A stretch of 64,000 nucleotides of DNA from Planctomycetota bacterium (GCA_013286045.1 JABDGM010000002.1:1-64000), one strand, 5' to 3'; positions 46,619 to 55,309 are shown, numbered from the stretch's first letter. The notes: a model not told the origin generated them from the letters alone. Program-made: numbers and translations.

Positions 46619-46771
46619 AGTGATTCGCTGCGTTGCGATTTCACCTGCCTTCGTCGGCCTGTCATCGTCGGGGCTCACGTCAAGCTGGCTCCGACGAGGA
46701 TGGGTCGAGGAAGGCAATTCACCCCCGCCTCTGCTAACCTGCCTTTGTTGGTCCGATTCCGAGGGGCCTTA
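46619..46771. repeat. 153-bp structured repeat, copy 1
   Basis: Nearly identical to 56636-56789 in the same orientation; most differences cluster at the ends. The core contains a 10-bp stem (TCGTCGGGGC with GCTCCGACGA, one G.T pair) around a 13-nt loop, inside weaker outer pairing (TGCCTT / AAGGCA). It is not an attC site (no RYYYAAC/GTTRRRY pair) and has no transposase. Next to it lies a fragment of a partition gene, as copy 2 lies near the intact partition operon. Confidence 0.8.
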
Positions 46772-46784
46772 TTGATTCGGAAAT

Positions 46785-46892
46785 TAGTCCAGAAAACCTT
46801 CTCTCGTAAGCCTCTCCGACAAGGCTTCTTCAGCGATTTCCTGTTGCGTAGAAATACTTGCTCCTTTGAGCCTAAGCTCTAAAGACGCGCGC
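46785..46892 (-). pseudogene. 3' fragment of a second RHH partition gene
   Basis: The last 35 codons of a gene: RASLELRLKGASISTQQE, then IAEEALSERLTREGFLD and TAA. They align without gaps to the C-terminus of the ribbon-helix-helix protein at 57496-57900 (RASLELRLRHAAMSSEQQ, IAEEALSQWLTKQGFLE). The frame is closed by a TAG immediately upstream, so the N-terminal part is gone. It is about 14 bases from repeat copy 1. This is the relic of a duplicated or earlier partition locus. Confidence 0.8.
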
Positions 46893-47248
46893 TATATCCG
46901 CCTAACACTTTGATGGGCAGCCCATGCAAAACACCCGAGACCAAGAGTAAGGAGTGCCGCGCATATGACAGCGTTGCGCAACAGCCGCGGATGGGTCTTA
47001 GATGCAGCGCCAAGTCGCTTGCCGCGCGAGATTGTGATGAAACGGCCGCTCGTAAGCGAACTCGCGGAGAATCGCGAGGGATTCTTTGGCATCGCGAACG
47101 CGAGGTTCCATCCAAGAATCGAATCCACTTTCCTCAATAAAGAACGGCTGCCGATGATGCCCATGCTCCATCACGTATTTTGACGCAGGCCGGATAAGAA
47201 ACGTCATGCTGTAGAATTTCTCAGTGCCTTGACCACGTAAAGGTCGCT
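46893..47248. other. Possible decayed gene with one hydrophobic helix
   Basis: A minus-strand frame ending at 46892 contains RNAVICAALLTLGLGCFAWA, a convincing membrane helix, preceded by Arg/Ser-rich sequence. An overlapping frame (to 46998) starts MEHGHHRQPFFIEESGF. They could be pieces of one frameshifted small membrane protein, or chance. Nothing else seen here. Confidence 0.25.
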
Positions 47249-47407
47249 GAACGGGAACTCATCGGGAAGAATCTCCCGGGCTTCTTTCCAACGCCGCGAG
47301 CGGTCATTCGGGAATTGTTGGAGCTAGGCGTTCGGTCGACGAGTCACCACCAACTATCAGACCATTTCCTTGCTCACATAACGGCGAGAGCACCGCCATG
47401 GCTGTGA
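47249..47407 (+). pseudogene. Fragment of a methylase-type protein (LPGFFPTP motif)
   Basis: The frame reads ERELIGKNLPGFFPTPRAVI and RELLELGVRSTSHH before a TGA at 47405-47407. The LPGFFPTP...(I/V)xxMLELA pattern marks the start of the Rossmann domain of a class of SAM-dependent DNA methylases found on plasmids and phages. The rest of the domain is absent. A relic, not a gene. Confidence 0.55.
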
Positions 47408-47489
47408 TCAGTTACTGAACACAACTGCGTGATTTGGTAGAATGAAGCGAGCATTCACGCATACGGCACTGCAACTTCAGGAGGCCGCA

Positions 47490-47669
47490 ATGGTAACAAA
47501 GGAATTCAAATGCCAACGGTGCGGGCATCGCTTCATGATTGAAGTCTTTGAGGAGGGCGAAGCAGATCAGAGACACTGGACGAGTCGTCCAGTCACTTGC
47601 GAGAAATGCCGCAGCCCGTCGGTGGAATCCTTACGGGTGATCGGACGATCGTCGTCTCAGTCGCGGTAA
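47490..47669 (+). CDS. Small zinc-ribbon protein
   Basis: A 59-residue protein beginning MVTKEFKCQRCGHRF, with a good Shine-Dalgarno (GGAGG just before 47490). Two Cys pairs, CQRC and CEKC, form a single FmdB/rubredoxin-like zinc ribbon. Proteins of this size often regulate or assist the next gene. The DUF4062 gene starts 24 bases after its stop on the same strand, so the two are probably co-transcribed. Confidence 0.6.
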   Translation: MVTKEFKCQRCGHRFMIEVFEEGEADQRHWTSRPVTCEKCRSPSVESLRVIGRSSSQSR

Positions 47670-47692
47670 TCGGTAGGAAGGCTTTAGGACAG

Positions 47693-48868
47693 ATGCGAAA
47701 ACGAATTTTCTTGAGTTCCGTCATGCGAGGATTTTCCGCTGAACGGACTGCTGCAATAGATGCGATCGAAACGCTCCGGCACGAGGCTGTCCGTGCGGAG
47801 GACTTTGGAGCTAAGCCGCACAGCTCGCAGCTTGCTTGCCTTGAAGGTGTGAGAGGCAGCGAGATCTACGTTGGTGTTTTTGGAGAAAGATACGGAGATG
47901 CGGTCGCGTCCGGACTTTCGCCCACTGAGGAAGAGTTTCACGAAGCTCGAAAGCGAGGCCTGCCGATTCTTTGCTTCATAACGAAGGGCGCAAAGGAGCC
48001 CCGGCAAGAAGAGTTCCTTCGGAGCATCACTGGATTCGAAGATGGATATTTTGTCGCATTCTATTCAAGTACTGACGATCTAGGAAAAGCGATAATCCGC
48101 GCGCTAAACGATCTTTCAACAACTGATGGCAAGGTTTTAGATTCAAAAGGCGCTGACCAAATTTTTCGCACGCGATTTGATGAGTGCTGTGTAGCCCAGC
48201 GCGGGTCTGTATCTTTCCGAATGGCACTTATCCCGGAACGGCATTCGGAGGAGTATTTCTCCCCCATAGCGTTGGGAAGCGAAGAGCTGAAAGATAAGAT
48301 TAGCCAGCTACTACTGTTTGGCCCGAAACCCCGTTTTTTTACAGCAGCACTTGGTGTCGAGCACACAGAAGGCGATGACTATGTTCGGCTGCATCAAGAA
48401 AATGAAAATCGCGGTATGCCAGGGCGGTCCGTAACTCTCTTCCACGACGCTGCAATCTTCGCGAGTTCGGAAGTGCAACGCGAGTCAAGTCGCACTAGCG
48501 GATTTTTAACTTCGCACATAATTGACGAAGAAATCTTCGTAGAGAAGTTGCAATCCTTTGTTCAAATCGTGTCCGAGATTGTCTCACTCGTGCCACAGAA
48601 CCAATTGTTAGCGAACTTTTTCTTTTCTTGCGAACTAAGCGGAATCGGTGACAAGTATTTTGGCAAAGTACCCTCACCTGCCCCAAACAGCATGAGCATG
48701 CCGGGGCGTCGGCTTCATGATCCTCTAAGCATTCCGAAAGAACCGCTTCGAGTGTCACGATCGAAGTTAACATCGGCAAACGAATTCGTGGCCGATATCG
48801 TTGAACGAACGGCTAGGACGTTTCGCGTAGCTGGAGCCTACTACATGAAAGAAGTAAGGGATTGGTGA
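47693..48868 (+). CDS. DUF4062-domain protein
   Basis: A 391-residue soluble protein. The N-terminal DUF4062 domain begins at once: KRIFLSSVMRGFSAERTAAI, AEDFGAKPHSS, GSEIYVGVFGERYG and GLSPTEEEFHEARKRGLPIL. This is a TIR-like flavodoxin-type fold often found as the sensor or effector head of NTPase-containing immunity proteins. Here it is joined to a 240-residue C-terminal region with no recognised ATPase and no WD or TPR repeats. The start at 47693 is chosen because the motif starts right after it; 47597 is open but overlaps the zinc-ribbon gene. A defence role fits the neighbourhood but is inferred. Confidence 0.7.
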   Translation: MRKRIFLSSVMRGFSAERTAAIDAIETLRHEAVRAEDFGAKPHSSQLACLEGVRGSEIYVGVFGERYGDAVASGLSPTEEEFHEARKRGLPILCFITKGAKEPRQEEFLRSITGFEDGYFVAFYSSTDDLGKAIIRALNDLSTTDGKVLDSKGADQIFRTRFDECCVAQRGSVSFRMALIPERHSEEYFSPIALGSEELKDKISQLLLFGPKPRFFTAALGVEHTEGDDYVRLHQENENRGMPGRSVTLFHDAAIFASSEVQRESSRTSGFLTSHIIDEEIFVEKLQSFVQIVSEIVSLVPQNQLLANFFFSCELSGIGDKYFGKVPSPAPNSMSMPGRRLHDPLSIPKEPLRVSRSKLTSANEFVADIVERTARTFRVAGAYYMKEVRDW

Positions 48869-48890
48869 CCGCAAGTCAGAGAATTCAGGA

Positions 48891-49049
48891 GTGCTTCTGT
48901 CGGACGCCGCTTATTTTAGGGTAACGGCGTTCGCCCATACGAACGACGCACGACAGGCAGAATTGGCTGGATTTCAGATCCATATTCCAAAGCCAGTCAA
49001 TGTTAGCGACCTCACGGCAGTCATCGGACGCCTCGCCAATCAGGCTTAG
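48891..49049 (+). pseudogene. C-terminal fragment of a response-regulator receiver domain
   Basis: From a GTG at 48891 the frame reads VTAFAHTNDARQAELAGFQ and HIPKPVNVSDLTAVIG, ending at TAG 49047-49049. This is the last third of a receiver (CheY-like) domain: the conserved Thr/Ser strand, the alpha-4 loop and the invariant Lys-Pro. The phosphorylatable Asp part is missing. Probably the stump of a hybrid kinase or response regulator. Confidence 0.75.
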
Positions 49050-49206
49050 CCGATCGTCGACTGAAGGACATATGCGTTTTGAATCTTAGAACCCGATGGT
49101 GCATCTCGTTTCAACTAGTTCGAGCGATTTCACCGTCAACGTGAGTCACTCAGCGAGAGCAACGTCAGTGACAGCTTCGCCCCGACTGCGGCGAGACAGA
49201 AACGCT

Positions 49207-50205
49207 TCAAGATTTCCGACGGGAGCGAGTCATCAAACCTAGCAGCCCCATCCCTGCCAACAGAAACGTCGTTGGCTCCGGCACGATAGCGCCGATGCGG
49301 AAGCCAACTCTCTCAGAATCAGTAGGAGCGAAGCCAGAACCGACGCTACCCGAAGAAAGCTGAAATGCGGGGCTGGCGAAGCTATTGCCGCGAAGGCCTC
49401 TGGCTGTTCCCGATAGACTTTGTTCCGTCCACTGGACGATGTCTCCGCACTGGTCAAACGTACCATAGTGACTTGGCGAGGATGCAAACGCTCCGACGTT
49501 CGTAAAATAGTCCGGCGTTAGCGTGCCGTCATAATTGGCATTGTTCGTTCCGATCGCGGACAAAACGTTGCTAGGAGTTGTGTCACTCTGTGTGGCGTAC
49601 GCCCAATAGCCGGAGCTGAGCCCATTACCCTTGTAGAAGGCTGCCTTATACCATTCATCGACGGTTGGAATGAAGTAACGTGCGCCTGGGTTGCGATTAA
49701 CGGCCATGAGTGCAGCGTCTGTATTTGCCCCACTAAGCGTATACGCCCCGGTTTCGGTTGTACCGTTACCTTCTAGGCCGGTGGGCTGGCCGTTTTGTAC
49801 CCAGTTTACGAAGCGCGCAGCATCTCCCCAGGTAACGTAACTGACAGGTAGATTTTCGAGGCCGGGAACCACAGAGTACGCGAAAGTTCCTGGCCCACCG
49901 CTTTGGACGATACCGACATTAGCGTTTCCAGACCCCATTCGCGCATGATAGAGTCCGTAAGTGTCGGTCTTTGCGACGGCGTTCAAAAACTGCGTGTACT
50001 GAGCGGTGGTTACGTCATACTTGTCGATGCTGTACTGATAGTTCACCGCACCAACGCCGTTGTCGCTTGTGTTCCCAACGTCCCCGATAGCCGCCAGTGA
50101 AATACTCGACTGGCCCGCTGTCATATTGAAAACGTCGGCGCTAGCATCAGCGGCGAAGGTAAAGAGAACGGCCGTGAAAACAACCGGCAGGAATAGTCTC
50201 ATCAT
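49207..50205 (-). CDS. Sulfatase-modifying-factor-like PEP-CTERM protein
   Basis: A 332-residue exported protein. The start MMRLFLPVVFTAVLFTFAADASA gives a signal peptide; the frame opens earlier at 50349 without support. The body is a formylglycine-generating-enzyme-like (FGE/SUMF) fold: VNYQYSIDKYDVTTAQYTQFLNA at the start, YVTWGDAARFVNW in the middle, YFIPTVDEWYKAAFYK, and near the end GTFDQCGDIVQWTEQ and RGLRGNSF. It ends with a PEP-CTERM tail (VPEPTTFLLAGMGLLGLM, RSRRKS). Such PEP-CTERM versions are common in planctomycetes and probably act as surface lectin-like or binding proteins, not as true FGE. Confidence 0.85.
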   Translation of the reverse strand: MMRLFLPVVFTAVLFTFAADASADVFNMTAGQSSISLAAIGDVGNTSDNGVGAVNYQYSIDKYDVTTAQYTQFLNAVAKTDTYGLYHARMGSGNANVGIVQSGGPGTFAYSVVPGLENLPVSYVTWGDAARFVNWVQNGQPTGLEGNGTTETGAYTLSGANTDAALMAVNRNPGARYFIPTVDEWYKAAFYKGNGLSSGYWAYATQSDTTPSNVLSAIGTNNANYDGTLTPDYFTNVGAFASSPSHYGTFDQCGDIVQWTEQSLSGTARGLRGNSFASPAFQLSSGSVGSGFAPTDSERVGFRIGAIVPEPTTFLLAGMGLLGLMTRSRRKS

Positions 50206-50326
50206 TTGAAGCCTTATCTCGCAACGAACTAAATACAGAGAAGTAGCACACGACCAATGCCCTATGAGCCTAATCATTTCGAGTACCGAGTAGGGACGTA
50301 GTTTCTGCGTCCTTTTTTGGGTGTCA

Positions 50327-50701
50327 TCATTTCTGCCGACACCGCTCATGGCGGTCCACTTGCCGCGAGACTTCTAGAACCCGCATTGCTAATTCCATGC
50401 GGCCTCTTGTTCTTGTCCTTGCCGCGATGCGTGACTGATATGTCCGTAAAGTCGATTCGCTGATTTGAATCTCGGCTGCGATTTGCTTATCTGGCAGTCC
50501 ACGCAACATGAGTTTCAGGACTGCCGCCTGTCTTGGCGAAAGCTCTAAGGCTTCGACGATTGCGCGCCAATGAAGCTCATCGAATGGAAGAGGTGGAGCA
50601 GACTCCGAACCAGTCGTCGTAGAATTATCTGAGTGACGAGCCACAGCAGGCTCCCAAAAAAAGAGGCGTCGAACCAGAGACGCCCAGCGAACCCCCGGCA
50701 A
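50327..50701 (-). CDS. LuxR/GerE-type transcription regulator
   Basis: A 124-residue protein with a TTG start (weak evidence). After a polar lead, residues 52-110 form a LuxR-type helix-turn-helix: LSPRQAAVLKLMLRGLPDKQIAAEI and SESTLRTYQSRIAARTRTRG. There is no receiver or other sensor domain, so it is a stand-alone regulator like GerE. It lies 122 bases upstream of the PEP-CTERM gene on the same strand and may control it or be co-transcribed with it. Confidence 0.7.
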   Translation of the reverse strand: MPGVRWASLVRRLFFWEPAVARHSDNSTTTGSESAPPLPFDELHWRAIVEALELSPRQAAVLKLMLRGLPDKQIAAEIQISESTLRTYQSRIAARTRTRGRMELAMRVLEVSRQVDRHERCRQK

Positions 50702-51007
50702 GAGGGCATACGGAACGTACCCTGGCCGACGCCCTTTTCAGGGCGCGGCACAAGGCACTGCATCCGTATTCAAACTTGCCGGTTTTCGCTGGAGCAGCGT
50801 CTTGACGCTCGCGCGTCATTTCAAATTGTGGTCGTCATCGCATCGGATGCCGACGCCTCTATTGTATCTGGCGCAGAGGAATTTGGGATCATTGATCGCT
50901 ATCGGCTTCTACTCGCTGAACAGCAACCTCTGGTGCGAGCAAATTCGTCGAATTCGTCGGGCGAAAGAGTCTTTGACGTTTGCCAGAATATGCGGGATAA
51001 TTGTGGT
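50702..51007. other. Intergenic region
   Basis: About 300 bases between the LuxR-type gene and the antitoxin gene, which diverge. Open frames run through it but look non-coding. It should include the autoregulated promoter of the toxin-antitoxin pair; no clear operator palindrome was seen. Confidence 0.4.
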
Positions 51008-51274
51008 ATGTCCGTTGATCCGAAATCCATATCGCTAAATGACGCGCAGCGTCACGTCCTGGCCGAGCTCTCGGACCAGTCGGGAAAACCGTGGCCGGAA
51101 ATCCTGACCGAAGCTCTCACGCTATACCGACCGGCGGCGGCAAATAATGGGCACAGCAACGAATCGTTTACCGAATCTGCAGAACGTCTTGGCCTCGTCG
51201 GCTGCGTCGATGGGCCAGCGGATCTAAGTACTAACGCCACTTACATGGAAGGTTTCGGCGAAAGTGAGAAGTGA
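51008..51274 (+). CDS. Probable VapB-like antitoxin
   Basis: An 88-residue protein beginning MSVDPKSISLNDAQRHVLAE. Its stop overlaps the start of the PIN toxin by 11 bases, the usual coupling of an antitoxin with its toxin. The N-terminal half looks like a small helical DNA-binding unit (ISLNDAQRHVLAELSDQSGKPW in pattern, RHH-like), and the acidic/polar tail (ADLSTNATYMEGFGESEK) would wrap the toxin. A longer frame from 50633 is not supported. Confidence 0.7.
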   Translation: MSVDPKSISLNDAQRHVLAELSDQSGKPWPEILTEALTLYRPAAANNGHSNESFTESAERLGLVGCVDGPADLSTNATYMEGFGESEK

Positions 51275-51680
51275 GCGCGTTATCGTTGACGCGGGCCCAC
51301 TAGTTGCGATCTTAAATCGCCTTGATGCTCACCACGCGGCTTGTCAAAAACAGGGGCTCGATCTTCCCCGCCCGTTTCTCACAACTTGGCCAGTGATTGC
51401 TGAAGCAGCGTGGCTCCTTAGGAAAACTTCGGGCGGCGTCTCAGGTCTTCTTCGGATGGTGAGCGAAGGGTTACTGGATTGTTATCCGCTTGACTCAAGA
51501 GCTGCGGTATGGATGGATTCATTCTTAACGAAGTACGCCGATCAAAGTCCGCAACTTGCCGACGCGTCTCTTATGTACATAGCCGAGCAAGAAAAAATGG
51601 ACACCCTGTTTACTCTCGATCGCCGCGACTTTCTCGTTTATAGACTGTCTGACAACCGCACGTTGACACTTCTTCCCTAG
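51264..51680 (+). CDS. PIN-domain ribonuclease toxin (VapC-like)
   Basis: A 138-residue PIN-domain protein with a GTG start. The four acidic residues of the active site are visible: VIVDAGPLVA (Asp), WPVIAEAAWLL (Glu), PQLADASLMYIAE (Asp) and TLDRRDF (Asp). VapC toxins are Mg-dependent RNases that cut tRNA or rRNA when freed from the antitoxin. It follows the antitoxin gene with overlap, in a stretch rich in mobile and defence genes. A role in plasmid stabilisation or phage response is likely. Confidence 0.85.
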   Translation: MRSERVIVDAGPLVAILNRLDAHHAACQKQGLDLPRPFLTTWPVIAEAAWLLRKTSGGVSGLLRMVSEGLLDCYPLDSRAAVWMDSFLTKYADQSPQLADASLMYIAEQEKMDTLFTLDRRDFLVYRLSDNRTLTLLP

Positions 51681-52023
51681 CACGTGTGGGGCTGGTCCAT
51701 TTCTTCACGCGGTAAAGAAAGCCTTCGTTTCCTTTACACGCGAATGCTTCTTCCCAAGTAAGCCAGCTGTCCCGGTGCGCTTCGACTTTCTTTATGTTGA
51801 CCCAGTGCCTCCCGCACCAGATCTCATCACCGACTCTGAGGTCGATCGTTCGACGCTTAGGTGGCCTCGGATATCCGTTTCTGTCACTGCGTTTGCCTGC
51901 GGGCATCCCGCGCCTGTCCAGTGGTACGACGAGCGCCAGAATAAATTCGGGCTTCTGGAGGGGTATTGGCCCAAGCTCAAAGTAGAGTGAATAAATGATG
52001 CGATATGCCATGCCGGAGAGCAT
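51610..52023 (-). CDS. Small hypothetical protein
   Basis: A 137-residue protein (or 133 from MAYRIIYS). The middle reads like a real small domain: DLRVGDEIWCGRHWVNIKKVEA, HRDSWLTWEEAFACKG and YLYR-like LYRVKKW, resembling short barrel-type proteins seen in planctomycete islands. The last 24 codons overlap the 3' end of the PIN toxin antisense, so the true stop or the functional end may be questionable. No function known. Confidence 0.45.
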   Translation of the reverse strand: MLSGMAYRIIYSLYFELGPIPLQKPEFILALVVPLDRRGMPAGKRSDRNGYPRPPKRRTIDLRVGDEIWCGRHWVNIKKVEAHRDSWLTWEEAFACKGNEGFLYRVKKWTSPTRAREEVSTCGCQTVYKRESRGDRE

Positions 52024-52098
52024 AGCTGCCGCTCCAGAATAGCGCTACACCATCCGATAACTTGTGATCTTTAAACGTTAATAACACACGCTCGCACA

Positions 52099-53493
52099 TC
52101 AATCGTTAGTCCCGTAGTACTTGAAGATTGTGCCCGGGTCCGCGTGGTCTTCAAAGCCGGTCACATTGATGATGGCCTCTGCCAGCCGGTCTTTCGGGTT
52201 GCGACCTTTGTTCAACGCGCGCCGCTGCATTCCGCCTGCAATCAGATCGGCACATTCCAGGAGAACGGTGCGGCCCTTGGGGACAGCTTCTACAGGCAGG
52301 ACAGCCAACTCGCCCGGGAACTCCAGCGCTACCACCTCGCCGAGCTGCTTAGTCATCTTATGCAGGAATACGGAGTCAAAGCCTGTTTCGGCTTCCTTGA
52401 TGACACGAACGCTACGGTTCTCCGTCAGGCAATTGCAGTCGCGGAGGTACTTCAGCGAATCCACAATAAGCTGAATAAACAAAGAGAACAGGTCTTGGTG
52501 CGTGCGGCCACGAGAAGTCAACGAGTAGCCCAGGAAAAGAACGCCCGAGCGCCGAGACTGGAGTTGTTGAAGAAGAGACACGGCACGATCTAGGTTGTTC
52601 TCCGAAGTATCGGAAAAATGAATCGTCTCGGGGCCCTGATTGGAACGCCACTGCTCCAACGCCGCGCAGTGCTTTTCAAACTGCTTCCAATTGATGACGC
52701 ACACACCGGCGATTCCCGTGTAAGTTTTGTGACCCTCATTGCCCGTTTCGTCGAGATAGAACCGAACTTCCGAAAGTGAGTCGTGATGCGATGCTATGTA
52801 TTCGTGAAACTCGGACTGCCTCGCTTCTCTTCCACGGTGCACCTCGGCTACGCCTCGGAAAAGTCGCAACTGGTTCTGGATCATGCGCCGCAAGCGACCA
52901 ATTGTCTCTATGCGATCAAGTTCAAAAAGCACCTCCAGTTCAAGCGTCTGCCAGCGTTCCAGCACATCCGCCTGAAACATCTTCCAATACCTAATGCACA
53001 ATGCCGTGTCGCTGTCGCGCGTCTCGGGGAATCTGTGCAAAATGTGAGCGACACGCTGTTCACTTGTCGCTAAGGACGAGTTGGCGATGTCAGCCAACAT
53101 TTTCTGTCGGTGCACAGCTTGTTCAGGCGACAGGTTCGGCTCACGGGGAACCGACCAAGGTTGAAGATCGTCAATTGGATCATGAATTGGGAAGAGGAAA
53201 CCGCTCTCGTCTCTGTCACGAGAACCTGTTTCGGGCGCCTCCGGCATCACCAATGGCTCGGGCGGGAGAGCTGCCATGGGAGGCACCAGAGCGGAGTCCG
53301 CTAACGAGGTGTCGTCGCCTCCCAAGACAAGAAGTTCCTCCCATATGCGGTGCTTGTCTTCGGTTGTGGCCGCGGGGTTGATCTTCTGACAGACGGCCTC
53401 AAACTCAGAGGAATATGGAAGATGTACAACGTCCGGCCCTTCGTTTCGGGCCAGGTCGAGCAGCATTTGCTTTTGATTGCGTTTCTTGCTCAT
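52099..53493 (-). CDS. DUF3800-domain protein (RNase H-like fold)
   Basis: A 464-residue protein starting MSKKRNQKQM (frame open from a GTG at 53556, 14 bases after the RT stop). The N-terminal 230 residues are helical and unrecognised. The C-terminal part is a DUF3800 domain: VRFYLDETGNEG (first Asp/Glu), TIHFSDTSENNLDRA (second Asp), LFLGYSLTSRG and the final ECADLIAGGMQRR (third Asp). DUF3800 has an RNase H-like fold with conserved acidic residues and often occurs beside defence genes. As third gene after a methyltransferase-like protein and a reverse transcriptase it is a candidate effector nuclease. Confidence 0.75.
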   Translation of the reverse strand: MSKKRNQKQMLLDLARNEGPDVVHLPYSSEFEAVCQKINPAATTEDKHRIWEELLVLGGDDTSLADSALVPPMAALPPEPLVMPEAPETGSRDRDESGFLFPIHDPIDDLQPWSVPREPNLSPEQAVHRQKMLADIANSSLATSEQRVAHILHRFPETRDSDTALCIRYWKMFQADVLERWQTLELEVLFELDRIETIGRLRRMIQNQLRLFRGVAEVHRGREARQSEFHEYIASHHDSLSEVRFYLDETGNEGHKTYTGIAGVCVINWKQFEKHCAALEQWRSNQGPETIHFSDTSENNLDRAVSLLQQLQSRRSGVLFLGYSLTSRGRTHQDLFSLFIQLIVDSLKYLRDCNCLTENRSVRVIKEAETGFDSVFLHKMTKQLGEVVALEFPGELAVLPVEAVPKGRTVLLECADLIAGGMQRRALNKGRNPKDRLAEAIINVTGFEDHADPGTIFKYYGTND

Positions 53494-53569
53494 CGCTGCA
53501 TGCCCCGGCTTTTTCACGACAGCGTATTGTACGACGGGCGCCACGTGGCTGAACACGCCTCTAACTACA

Positions 53570-55309
53570 TTAGGTAAAATATCCTCCGCCGATATCTAAA
53601 CCGAAGAGCGGAACATCTTCATCGTTATTGAACCGTTCTAGAAGTATTTTCTCCAATTCATCTCGTGTCCAACCGGATCTCAAAGCGTGCAGCTCTCTTA
53701 AATAGTCAGGGGTGTCCGCCTCGAACGGTTCCAACTCGTAACCGTTCGCCATCTGAAGTAGCTGACGATTCGATAATCGCGGCATTCTTGCGATCCATTC
53801 ATGTGGAACTGACACCACACCATACGTAGCTAGCGCCACTGCGCTGTCTCGTTCAAAATAATCAGGCTTCTCCGACCAGCGGACAGAGGGAACCCCAACC
53901 CCGTGCTCCTTCCACAATTGGGCAAAAGTATCGACTGAGGCCCCCGGGCGGAGGAGCAACTCCGACGCGTCCCCTGTTCTTAATGCCGTTAAAATTACAC
54001 GAAGCTCCGCGCATTCGGCCACTTGCGGAAGGAGACGCAAGAGCTCTCCGTATTCAGAGAACGGAAGCAGGTACATTAGCCGGGCAAATGTGAAACGAAT
54101 TTCTGATGTCCGCCATCGTCTTACCATCCCCGGCTGTGGAATTTCTTCGACCGCGATGCGCTTGGCATTCTCAAGGAACTTGTCGCGGATCTCTATCGCG
54201 GATTTCAGTAGGCTTTCAGGCGATTCAAAAATATAGGTGAGCTTCTGATCCCACTTACTGCGGTGAAAAAGAATCTTGAGGAACCGTCTGAATCGTCCGT
54301 ACGTGGCGACTGATTGAAGGCGTGAAAATGGTAATGAAAACCCAGCGCTTTTGAACAAGTCCCGTGTCGCCATCCAGTTCTCTGGCGAACTAGCGCAATA
54401 AACTTGCAGTCGACGAATCAATGATCCAAACGTATCGGTAGTCACAGACTTTTCTCGCCGTGCAACGTGAGCGTTCCATTGATTTGCTGCGACGAAATCC
54501 GTCTTTGATTCATTTACGGCCAGCCCTTCCGCGACAACTAAGGCGCGAAACTGTCGCAACGCCGCTTCGACCTTCGACGCTTCGACTACAATCACTACAT
54601 CATCCACGTAGCGAAAGTAACGGGCTGGATACAGCTTCGCCATTTCCCGATCGACATTCTCCAGCACAACATTAGCTAGAACGTGAGATAGCGGCGGGCC
54701 GACTGGAAGACCACTCTCTGGAAAGGAGAGCAGTTGCTCGACGAGGAAATTTGCCGTGTCCTTCTCGCTGTTTGTCGCTTCGGCTTTGCTTACTCGCTCT
54801 CGAAAGCGTCGAAGCGCTTTGTCTTTGTCGACGGACGGGTAAAAGTTTTTCAAATCAAGAATTATGCAGGTGTGATCAGGCGATTGACGCACCGCTTCGG
54901 CGACGTGTCTCTCTCTCAATCGATATCCATAAAAGAAATGGGCAAAAAGGTGTCCGCCCTTCCCGTATGACGGCCACAAATAGCTGTAAACGGCTGGGTG
55001 ACGCGCAAATTGAGGCCACTGGCTAAGCATTGAGATTAATCGGCATTCAGCTAGAAGCGTTGTCGGACTGCCGACTACGAAGTGCCGATATTCGAGCTTC
55101 CCCTGCTCGTCCTGTCCCTTTAGCCCGGAATACTTCCAATACGCCTGCCTGCGGCGTGTGACGCTACGACGATCTACGTAACCGACAGTCCAGTCATTCC
55201 GCAGCTCTTTAGACGTACTCTCAGCGAAAACGCGAAGTCCCAAATAAGACGGCACATACTGCCGCGGCAATTGGTTCAAGGCTCTCGTGATCAGAAGAGT
55301 GGCGTCCAA
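53570..55309 (-). CDS. Reverse transcriptase of UG/DRT (defence-associated) type
   Basis: A 579-residue protein with a TTG start abutting the stop of the upstream gene. The polymerase motifs are intact: motif A CIILDLKNFYPSVD (Asp152), motif B SGLPVGPPLSHVLANVV (200-215), motif C YFRYVDDVVIVV (YVDD 234-237) and motif D VNESKT (266-270). It lacks the maturase X and HNH domains of group II intron proteins. About 140 residues precede the palm, and about 290 residues of helical C-terminal extension follow, as in Abi/UG-type RTs that make DNA for phage defence. Context (methyltransferase-like upstream, DUF3800 downstream) supports that. I cannot assign a UG class by eye. Confidence 0.85.
   Translation of the reverse strand: MDATLLITRALNQLPRQYVPSYLGLRVFAESTSKELRNDWTVGYVDRRSVTRRRQAYWKYSGLKGQDEQGKLEYRHFVVGSPTTLLAECRLISMLSQWPQFARHPAVYSYLWPSYGKGGHLFAHFFYGYRLRERHVAEAVRQSPDHTCIILDLKNFYPSVDKDKALRRFRERVSKAEATNSEKDTANFLVEQLLSFPESGLPVGPPLSHVLANVVLENVDREMAKLYPARYFRYVDDVVIVVEASKVEAALRQFRALVVAEGLAVNESKTDFVAANQWNAHVARREKSVTTDTFGSLIRRLQVYCASSPENWMATRDLFKSAGFSLPFSRLQSVATYGRFRRFLKILFHRSKWDQKLTYIFESPESLLKSAIEIRDKFLENAKRIAVEEIPQPGMVRRWRTSEIRFTFARLMYLLPFSEYGELLRLLPQVAECAELRVILTALRTGDASELLLRPGASVDTFAQLWKEHGVGVPSVRWSEKPDYFERDSAVALATYGVVSVPHEWIARMPRLSNRQLLQMANGYELEPFEADTPDYLRELHALRSGWTRDELEKILLERFNNDEDVPLFGLDIGGGYFT

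Noticed and set aside
46619-46771. Possible integron attC site
   Set aside because: No RYYYAAC/GTTRRRY core pair and no integron integrase; the palindrome lies elsewhere in the repeat.
49207-50205. True formylglycine-generating enzyme
   Set aside because: No sulfatase gene nearby and a PEP-CTERM tail; the active-site cysteine pair is not evident, so a binding role is more likely.
50633-51007. Extended frame upstream of the antitoxin
   Set aside because: Sequence before 51008 has no protein-like pattern and overlaps the LuxR gene antisense; the ATG at 51008 fits the antitoxin.
53570-55309. Group II intron maturase or diversity-generating RT
   Set aside because: No maturase X or HNH domain, no intron structure around it and no template/variable repeat pair seen; long unrelated extensions fit UG/Abi RTs better.
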